Position numbers and translations under genes: made by a program | The notes under the pieces: model-generated | Databases searched by the model: none | Told to the model about the DNA's origin: nothing | The model's input: only the letters and a program-made list of their open reading frames with translations | Origin: Ixodes scapularis | Taxonomy: Eukaryota > Arthropoda > Arachnida > Ixodida > Ixodidae | DNA: 64,000 nucleotides | Direction of reading: 5' to 3' | Assembly: GCF_016920785.2 (NCBI RefSeq) | Contig: NW_024609835.1 | Span: forward strand, 82,680,243-82,744,242 | Shown here: positions 55,961 to 64,000 of the stretch, one piece after another | Position numbering within the stretch: the stretch's first letter is position 1 | How the letters are laid out: each line of letters begins with the position of its first letter

Positions 55961-56662
55961 ACCTGGGGACCAAGGCAAGTTGTCTCTACCGGTGACAGGC
56001 GCTAAGCGGTGCGGTCCTTTCACATCTGTGTCCAAACCAGAACTTCCTGAGACAGTTTGTTTAATGAAACGAATGCTCCGCAGTCTGGTGATTTGCCCAA
56101 GCCGAGGATTGCGACATTGAAACCGACGTCGTTGGCCATGACATTGCTCTCGCCTAGGGCGGACGATGCTGCCTGACGTGAATGTGCCGACTCTGTTGGA
56201 GACGTTGATGGCACGCTTGAAGTTGTAGGTCAATAATTATTCTTGAAAAAAGCGTCAAGCAACAGCTTTGGCTATTGAATTAATTTTTGAGAGTCTATAT
56301 ACGTAAAGGAACTTTCACGACTCACGTGTTGAACGCAGGATTATAGACATTACCCACTGCAGCGATTAAAGAAGTAACCTAGGTACGCTTTGAAACCAAA
56401 AGAATTATGAGCATTTCAAAGTGCTTCTACGGTGCATATGCTGCCGCTTTTCTCTCCCGCTTCTTTTTTACATCTTGGTATGCCCCCAAAACAATTAAAA
56501 AACGGGACGAAAAAAAAGAAAGAAAGCTAAACTGTTTGTCATTTTGTCGTCCTGTTCGTAGGGTTGTAAGGTTTGCAAAGTCAAAGTATTGCTATTTTGA
56601 AATTTTGTTTCGCTGCTCTAATAGTGGCGTGGAGTCCTTGAGGCTCTAAGAGTAGGGGAACT
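55961..56662. other. No gene recognised
   Basis: Includes the unassigned minus frame 56214-56020 next to the hAT fragment. Confidence 0.45.
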
Positions 56663-56665
56663 TTA

Positions 56666-57710
56666 TGGTGAATTCCGCTCGCAGATCTCGAGCGCTCCAA
56701 AAGTGCTCCATTTGGAGCGCTCATATTCCGCTGGCAGATCTGGCTCGAGTTGGTCGTCTTTCGCTCGTAACCCCGCCAAGTTCGGCGGGGTTAGGGGCGC
56801 TCCGCTCCACGGAGCGCCCCTAACCCCGCCGAACTTGCTCTGGGGGATTTCACAGATCTCTCCGGAAGTTGACAGAGCGGCCCACGTGATTTCCGTCTAA
56901 ACCGACAGTGCGCATGCGCGGCGAGGTTGGAGGGGTCGGCGGGCCGGTCGGGCCGTGGAGCTGGATCTGTGCGGGTGCGGCGGTTGTTTACGCGGGATTG
57001 TGACGGCTTGAACGCTTCTACCTCGCGTAGATCAGGGATACAACGCCGGGACTGTGGAGCGTGCTAAATCGTAAGCGCTGACATCTGTGATCGTGAGAGG
57101 AAGAACGACAGAAAAGCCGGAGGCAGACGCAAGGTTAGGCCTGTTCATTCTGCAGCCAATGGTTGTTTACCTTTTTACACTGCATTCCGCCGGCGTTTTC
57201 CCGTGAAATAAAGCAAGAAGTGATTAGGCAACGACCGCGCAAGGGATGGTTTGTTACCTCTGTGTTTTTTAAAGGCGTGCACAAAATCTGAACTCCACCG
57301 CTGGCAATCGCTGTCCGTGCCCCGCCGCGTCGAGGCGGCCGAAAGGTGTGTGACGGTGCCGAAAGCGGACGTATTCGTGATTTGTGACATGGGCGCCGTG
57401 GTACGTATAATTTCGCCCGGCCTGTGTCGTGTGTTATTTCTGCAGCTAAGCAGTGACAGTCGTCACTGGTCGTCGGAAAGATCAATCGGCTGAGGCGTTG
57501 GTGGGCTTGTCAAGTTCGAGCAGCGGCCATTTTGAACGGTGGAGGGGGAAGCGGTGGGGAGGGGTGTGGGGGAGGTCGCTCCAAAAATGCCAGTTTATCT
57601 TCCCCTCGTCGATTCGGAGCGGGTCCCACGGAGCGGAATTTTGCCTCCCTCGCGAATTCCTCCCTCGCGGATTTTGGAAAGCGCTCCGGATCTACGAGTG
57701 GAATTCACCA
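56666..57710. mobile_element. TIR element with TTA duplication (PIF/Harbinger-like?)
   Basis: Ends TGGTGAATTCCRCTCG(C/T)AG are inverted over about 30 bp, and TTA lies outside both (56663-56665, 57711-57713). Three-base TWA duplications are typical of PIF/Harbinger. Contains the hairpin 56778-56836 and an NRF1-type GCGCATGCGC at 56910. No transposase seen. Confidence 0.7.
56778..56836. repeat. Perfect hairpin, 27-bp arms, 5-nt loop
   Basis: AAGTTCGGCGGGGTTAGGGG... at 56778-56804, exact mirror at 56810-56836. Confidence 0.92.
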
Positions 57711-57713
57711 TTA

Positions 57714-58755
57714 GTCAAGCCGCCTGCATTCTCCGAGGCGAGGCCAGCGTTTTTCGAGGTCAGGATTTCGCGGCTTATGTGACGTCAGGAGCGGAGTCAT
57801 ACGCGCCTGCGAGCCCGAAGAAAGGCTTAGGTTGCTAATAACGCTGTCGAGTTTGGCGAGAGCTCTTTGTAAAGCCGGAGCCGGACTTCTATTTCTCACG
57901 CTCACGCAGTCCACGGACAGTTTTGTCATCTTCGTTTTGCTTTCGAATGTTCCGGCCCCTCGCCGTAGTGGGTTGTCGAACAGAAAGAGAAGCACAAAAC
58001 AAGAAAAAAAAATAAAATAAAAGCTGACAATGAAAAAGGGAAAGGGGGAAAGACGAAAACCATGCAATTTCGAAAGTGTTTCGACCCTTGAACACGACCT
58101 GGCTACGCCACTGTCTGGTTTACCAGCGCGGCTAACCAGCGCACCCCGACGAGCTGCCACCTTGAGCATGCGTGTCTTCGCGGCAACCGCGTCGTATTTA
58201 CACGTACGGTATGTCGGCTTCCCAGTCGGTACCATATCGTTCTCGTGGTTTGGACCCGCTTTAAAACAACGATTCGGGGCAGTGGTGAGCAGATCGAAAA
58301 CAAACAAATGTTGGGGGATAACGAACGCAGACCAGCATTTATTTTCTCCAAAATCTCATACAAATGTGACAAAACAAAAATCACACTATCGGGTTTGTCG
58401 ACACTCGCTGCTTGGCAGATTTGCCGGAGTGGTGTCAAGCGACTCTGGTGATTCCGCCGGAATGCTTCGATGAAATCGATATTCCACAGCGACCTCTTTC
58501 TGACAGATGGCCAGTCTGTTGTTATTATAGTAAACTTTCACCACGCCGAGTCAAGAAACTGACACCGAAGAAAGCGGACGAATCCTAATTACGCAACGTA
58601 CGCGTTTGAAATTGTAGCGCATTTCACAGAACCTTTACAAACAATGCAAAAATAGAGTCCCACTTTCATCGCGTACCGCTACTATCGTTTACCTAGCCGA
58701 GACACTCCAGATGAAAGTTTCTGGCCGGCTTGGTTAAAATGTTTCATTGGGTCCA
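57714..58755. other. No gene recognised
   Basis: The 198-aa minus frame 58307-57711 overlaps open plus frames and shows no domain. Confidence 0.5.
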
Positions 58756-59556
58756 CCGTTCCCGTACATTTGATGGCGCTTGTTTCGACCGAGAACGGCT
58801 GCCATAACGTACGACTAGCACATGATAAAAAATAGCACACACATGAGGTCATCCTTAATTGTAATTAACTCTACCTTTGGCGCGTCATGGAGCTTCCCGC
58901 TTTTGCCGGCACACCACCACCACCGGCTGTTAGGCCTATGGGCCCGAGCTCGCTAGACAGATAGGCCTAACGGCGGTAGCACATCCTCGGAGCAGTCCAC
59001 GTCCACAATCGCCCAGTGAGCGCACGAACGTTAAAGATGCACACCAGCACGGGAAAACGTGGACAGCAAACGACACGCGGCAAGAACGGCAGGTTCAGTT
59101 CGCACAAATGAGCGCCTCGAGCACCACACGGGCCCCAGCTGCCCCGAATTCCGTTCCCGTATACATTTGATGGCGCTTGTTTCGACCGAGAACGGCTGCC
59201 ATAACGTACGACTAGCACATGATAAAATATAGCACACACATGAGGTCATCCTTAATTGTAATTAACTCTACCTTTGGCGCGTAATGGAGCTTCCCGCTTT
59301 TGCCGGCACACCACCACCACCGGCTGTTAGGCCTATGGGCCCGAGCTCGTTAGACAGATAGGCCTAACGGCGGTAGCACATCCTCGGAGCAGTCCACGTC
59401 CACGCGCACAATCGCCCAGTCGAGCGCTCGAACGTTAAAAATGCACACCAGCACGGAAAAACGTGTACAGCAGACGACACGCGGCAAGAACGGCAGGTTC
59501 AGATCGCAGAAGTGAGCGCCTCGAGCACCACAGTGGCCCCAGCTGCCCCGAATTCC
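58756..59556. repeat. Tandem duplication, period ~395 bp
   Basis: 58756-59150 and 59151-59556 both begin CCGTTCCCGTA and end GCTGCCCCGAATTCC. They differ by scattered substitutions and small indels, so the duplication is fairly recent. No gene recognised in the unit. Confidence 0.9.
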
Positions 59557-59862
59557 CAAATGGGGCGCTCGCGCGTGGGCTTCTGGGTAGTCACCGCCGT
59601 CGGGCAGCGCTCTCCGGGCTCGTTGACGACGCGAATAGAGCGTTCTTGGCGGCGATGTGCAATGTTCGCGCTCGTCGCTACAAGTGCACAAAAATTGAGA
59701 AATCTGCCACGCGCCACCTAAGCTGCCACGCGCCACCGACCTGTGCGCACCCGAACTCGTATGGACCAAGAAAACGCAACCTACGTATCCATCCGTGGAT
59801 CGCGCCGTCTTTATTTACTTTTTTCTGCTGTGGCTTGGAATCGGGCAGAAATCTGGCCCCGC
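59557..59862. other. No gene recognised
   Basis: Short overlapping frames only. Confidence 0.5.
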
Positions 59863-60054
59863 CAGGTACCGACGCAGGTATTTCCAGAGAGGGGACGTTA
59901 GCGTATCAGATGTCTTTTGGAACCACCCTGCCCCCCCCCCCCCCCCTTTCCCTTTGTTTTCCCGCCCTAAATTTTTACACCTGCACAAATCAAAAGGGGG
60001 TCAGAATATCTGGACAGACCGCCCCCCCCCCCCCCCCCCCTTAATCCGCCACTG
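59863..60054. mobile_element. hAT-type MITE (CAGTGGCGGAT family)
   Basis: Right end ATCCGCCACTG, left end CAGGTACCGACGCAGG. Flanking octamers GGCCCCGC (59855-59862) and CGCCCCGC (60055-60062) match at seven of eight. Interior has long C-runs. Relative of 6793-6963. Confidence 0.85.
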
Positions 60055-61430
60055 CGCCCCGCCAACGGCTCGCTTATCCTTTTGAGATCGCGTGAAAGCT
60101 TTCTCGAGAGGCCGTTGGCTGTATTTTTCGTGAAAACCCAGGGAGATGCAGACACGCATTTTTCGGTCCTGTTCAGACGGCGCATTCATTTCACGAAACT
60201 CGCTTCGCGAGTCAAGATACGCCAGAAAAATGCATCGTGTGAAAGGGCCTTTAAACAACACACAATGTTTGCACTACGCTTGAGTCTGCCCGAAAAGAGC
60301 TGGATTGTCTTCTGCTTCCCCATAGTACCCTCAACTTTTGGGTATTCGCCAGATTGAGCGAAAAGTTCGTATTTTGTGATTGGTTTTTCACTGGTGTAAT
60401 ATTTGTTGTTCGCCAGCGTCGGGATTTTGAACAAAAAGCAGCCCCAAAACGTCTTGGACCCATTATAACGACCTCTACCACGACGGGAAACCCGTTGGTG
60501 CCATAGCCGGGACCGAGCGGGTCAGGGGAAACGCCGGCTGCGTCAATGGCGGCCGATCTCCCGCAGACGGGTGGACGAATGGGAGTATTTTCAACTCCCA
60601 TTTCGTCTTGCGGAGGGTTGTCATACAAGAACTCCAGTTTAAAATGGGAGTAAAATCAGGTGTTGTCGCTTTTATAACTCGTCTCTTAGCGACCAGAGTA
60701 AAGTGGTAGTTTCTAGTTTATACACTCCCATGTGCGGGAGTGAATGCTTTAGACTTGGGAGTTAAATCGGTATCTTATTCTTTAAAACTCCCCTCCGGGC
60801 TACTTTTCGTTTACAGTGTAGGGATACTCGGGCGAGATATCATCAGTGCAGCCGTTCAATCGGCTGGCACCACGGTGTTGCTCGCACGCGCTTCAATGGA
60901 GCTCGCTACGACTTTGTGTTTTACATTCTCGCTGGAATTTGAGCACCAAGAGAGCTTGGATGATTGACACCTTGCTCGGCTTGACGTCAGCGTCGCGAGA
61001 GTCCGATTTGCGCGTTCCGTAACATTCGAACTCAAAGATGTGCTCGACGAGTTTAGCTACCCAGAAGTGACGGCATTCAAGATGGCTGCGTCCTTCTGGA
61101 AAAGGCGTATTGGCGACGTGAGCGATCGAACGCGTCGCTGTGGTCGGCCTGCCACGATTGACCGAATGCTGACAATGACGTCAGCAAGATTTCTCATCGA
61201 CGGAAATAAGAGAAATGTAACAACTTCAATTTTGACTGTGTTGGCAGTGTTGCTTCGAAAGCGCTATGATTTCAGGCTTCCACCATGCCCATCACAAACA
61301 CCATCGAACTTGTTGTTCACAAGGTAATGACGTCACGAAAGGTAACCGAACGAGGGCGCCACCGAAACATTTCGCCGCTAATTGTAACAGCAGATTGAGA
61401 ATGACAAGGACGAGCTTTAGCCGAGCTTCC
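60055..61430. other. No gene; cluster of GGGAGT/ACTCCC words
   Basis: Between 60570 and 60800 GGGAGT or ACTCCC appears about eight times, in facing pairs such as GGGAGTATTTTCAACTCCC. Other frames are domain-free. Confidence 0.55.
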
Positions 61431-61601
61431 TATACTTCGTTTCAGCTTCGGTCCAGACGCAGCCAAAGCTACAAGCGCGAGCTCCGGGCTTTCAGCATCC
61501 CTGCCAACAACGCGCGCTCGTGCAGTGCAAGCACTGTTCTGGGCCACATGCTCGCGCTTGTAGTATTGGCTGCGTCTGGACCGAAGCCGAAACGATGTAT
61601 A
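61431..61601. mobile_element. MITE (TATACTTCGTTTCAG termini), copy 1
   Basis: About 50-bp inverted ends (TATACTTCGTTTCAGCTTCG mirrored to 61601). TA at both tips is compatible with a Tc1/mariner TA duplication. Confidence 0.8.
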
Positions 61602-62363
61602 GCTCCAATATTGCTCGGGCATCTCGTGCGCCTCGCGCGTGCACGCGCAGCCGAAGCGTGGCAAAATGCGGCGAAAGCGCGTTGGAGGCATTCCAAAGAG
61701 ACACCCTGCCCACCTTGTCACTGACCAAAAAAAACATCCTAAAAAAATACAACGCCGGATTTCAAGTCCTCGACGCTTGAGCCCGATTCTTGATACCGCG
61801 ACCTTCGAACGGCTGAGCGTGACTAATTCCAGTGCCATATATCCAATTTTGCTTTCAGGGTTCATAGCCGTTAGTGCCCTCTGCCTCTTTCCGCGGCTTG
61901 TTCGGGAGCAGAGCGACTCCCTTTTGAAGAGGCTGGTAAGCAATGTTAATATATTTTTTTTTAGGCTTCACCAAAGGTTAACGGGAAAGTATCTGTCAAT
62001 TTTTATTTAAAACAGATGATTTCTTGCCTCAGGTTTAAACTAAATATAAAATAAGCATCTCGGACTACCGGGGCGAGATAACGAAAGGGTAGGAAGTAAC
62101 ATTTTAACTTCACGCGATCATTTCTCGTCACGTGCACCAACTTCCCTGAGAAGGAACCTAACCCCCAGAAGGAGTATTCACTGGGCGTTATATTTGAGGG
62201 CGATGTTTAGAGCGCATGCTCTGAACGAGTCCACACTAATAGGCTGCTAAGACCGGCAATCTTGAGGGTGCTAAATAGCACGTCACAAAAGAACTGTGGA
62301 AGCTCGCCATCAGCACGCGCTCAGCAGTCGTGCACACAGCTATGGCCGCCAGTGAATACTTTC
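61602..62363. other. No gene recognised
   Basis: The 208-aa minus frame 61943-61317 crosses the MITE and has no domain. Confidence 0.5.
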
Positions 62364-62620
62364 TATACTTTGTTCCACCTTAGGTCCGAGCGCGGCCGAT
62401 AATATGAGCCGACGTGCCAACCAAACAGCGCAAAAAGCGCAACGTTATGGTGTGCTGTCTGCGCTTGATGGGACTATGGCCGGTGGAGGAGCACGGCGAA
62501 TACCGACTGGTCCTAGAAACTGCAGAGAACACTCCATGGCGTTGTACCTCTTTCGCTGTTTGATTGGCCCTTTGGCTCATTAAATCGGCCGCGCTCGGAC
62601 CTAAACTGAAACGAAGTATA
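62364..62620. mobile_element. MITE (TATACTTTG/CGAAGTATA termini), copy 2
   Basis: Inverted ends pair over about 38 bp including GGTCCGAGCGCGGCCGAT. TA at both tips. Confidence 0.8.
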
Positions 62621-63531
62621 GGTACTTACAAATTTTATTTTTAGTGGTGGCCACTGGTTCTCGCGTAGTCTATACTCGGTGGAAATATTTATTAGAAATC
62701 AGTAAAAATTACAAAAAATATAAAACTATATTGAGGCCAATAAGAATGGGAAAGCAATACTTTAGAATGAGACCTAAGACAGTTAAAGGTGTTGGTTATA
62801 ATATGTTGAATATTCAATAAATTATGAATAATTTGCCATCAATTGATACCTCAAGCGGTTGTAAAGAATATAGAACGCGATATTAATGCTCCGAGTTTAG
62901 GTAAAATGAAGCGTGACCAGAATGGAGCAGCATGAAATTGCGCCAGTTGCAAGCTGGTTAAGAGGGGAATTCATCAATCAAAATAATTCGTTCAACTATC
63001 ATTATTTATTATCTTCGCCATTCAGGAACTCATGGTTTGTTGGTTGGTTGTGTCGTTTGCCAGACGTGACATTTGCCTCACTCACGGTGAGCACGTTTCA
63101 CGGGCCTGGGTTGTTGTAGGTTGATGAGGGTGAATGCGGGGAAAGGGAAGGGAAAATATGGTGATGAAGGGGTCCGGGGATGGCGAGGGCAGCGTTAGCA
63201 AAATAATGACTAGACATGTTTCGCGGGCGAAAATAAAAAAAAAGTGATTAGGGCCGTTAAGACGAACTTTGACATATGTTCAAACAATGCTAAACACGAC
63301 AGAACCACATAGCGCGCACCAGCAAGCACAAAATAAATAATGCGAGTAGTATTATCGATCTAACTATAGAAAATTGCAAGCATGGCGCCACAAGTGGTGC
63401 CCCATGCGTGCAAGCGCGTGCAACGCGCGGGTGAACGTCGCTTTGGCAAGCTCGTAATCGCACGGGCGTGCCTGCCCGAGCAGAGACATGGCGGCGGCCA
63501 GTCGCCCAGCTTGCAATCGTCTATACTTATA
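62621..63531. other. No gene recognised (AT-rich)
   Basis: No repeat or coding structure found. Confidence 0.5.
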
Positions 63532-63692
63532 TTCACCCCACGTGCGAGCGAAGGCAAAGCTGGAAGCGCGAGCAAGAAAGCTCCGCGCGTTCGGGCTTTG
63601 CTCGAGCGCGCGAGCTGGGGAGAAGCGCTAAAAGTGCTGCTCTCGCGCTCTCAGCCCCGGCCCCGCCCGCAGATAAGGCGAAACGAAGTATA
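63532..63692. mobile_element. Possible MITE copy 3 of the TATACTT family
   Basis: Right end CGAAACGAAGTATA fits the family; the left end TATACTTATATTCACC is weakly matched. Confidence 0.45.
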
Positions 63693-64000
63693 CGCCTCGC
63701 AAGTGGGCTCATTTTCGTCTTCTGCGCATGAGAAAGGAAGTAGCGGTAACGTCAGAACGCCGAGCCCTGATTGGCTGATCGCGACCCCCTATCTCAGCGT
63801 CGTCTGCTCCTTTGCAACGTCGTCTGCTCGCAACGTCGTCTGTGCCTGTCTTACCTTTCCTGCGACTTTCGGAGCGAACTCGCCTTCGCCTTTAAGAGAG
63901 GGCAGACGAAATAACTCGAGCGGTACGTTGTTTTTGTCTAAAACTAGCAGACGCGCATCAAGGAGGGAAGTCAAAGGACTCACTGGCGAGGTGTCCCGGA
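63693..64000. other. No gene recognised
   Basis: CAACGTCGTCTG is repeated at 63815 and 63830; otherwise nothing. Confidence 0.5.

Noticed and set aside
57711..58307. 198-residue minus-strand frame
   Set aside because: Starts at a TIR edge, contains Phe-rich low-complexity sequence, no homology recognised.

Overview
The window looks like arthropod nuclear DNA, most likely from a hard tick. This is inferred from the mix of repeats: Penelope-like elements, RNase H-bearing LINEs, hAT MITEs with poly-G interiors, and TTAA-flanked elements. It is also inferred from a small spliced gene with a P2X7-type cysteine domain; no conserved single-copy gene fixes the species. There are no operons, phage, rRNA or CRISPR. 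Almost everything supportable is transposable-element material, usually nested and inactive; the one spliced candidate gene lies inside a transposon-like element.

Layout. 1-3741: minus-strand L1/Tx1-like LINE, decayed, running off the left edge. 3742-3847: perfect 49-bp foldback. 7492-13574 and 16945-20113: two TTAA-flanked terminal-inverted-repeat (TIR) elements. The first holds a nest of MITEs in which five copies of one 8-bp target site can be read. The second carries two exons of the P2X7-type gene. 14500-16400: tRNA-derived SINE, foldbacks and a pogo/Tigger transposase remnant. 21-24 kb: a doubtful LTR and a GC-rich element full of GTCACGTGAC palindromes. 26.8-34.1 kb: a LINE reverse transcriptase split by a 6.5-kb transposon with ~0.9-kb TIRs, a degenerate transposase gene and an array of CRE (TGACGTCA) and E-box (CACGTG) palindromes. 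35.1-37.7 kb: two hAT-like elements, one holding a LINE 3' end with RNase H.

39886-47328: one Penelope-like insertion with a 13-bp target duplication, made of two minus-strand units and 1.x plus-strand units meeting at an inverted junction. 49033-53905: two 1.77-kb TTAA elements in inverted orientation around a 1.3-kb spacer. 55.6-64 kb: a hAT transposase fragment, a TTA-flanked TIR element, a 395-bp tandem duplication, a hAT MITE and three TATACTTCG MITEs.

How it fits together: the window is a record of nested transposition. Several events can be ordered because uninterrupted sister copies (empty sites) are present in the same window. Every transposon reading frame seen carries stops, frameshifts or truncation. 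The features most worth following are the palindrome array (12 CRE sites within a set of 14 GTCACGTGAC sites), the unassigned transposase whose two frameshifts both fall in A8 runs, the captured P2X7-like exons, and the repeated use of one GACCGAAT target.
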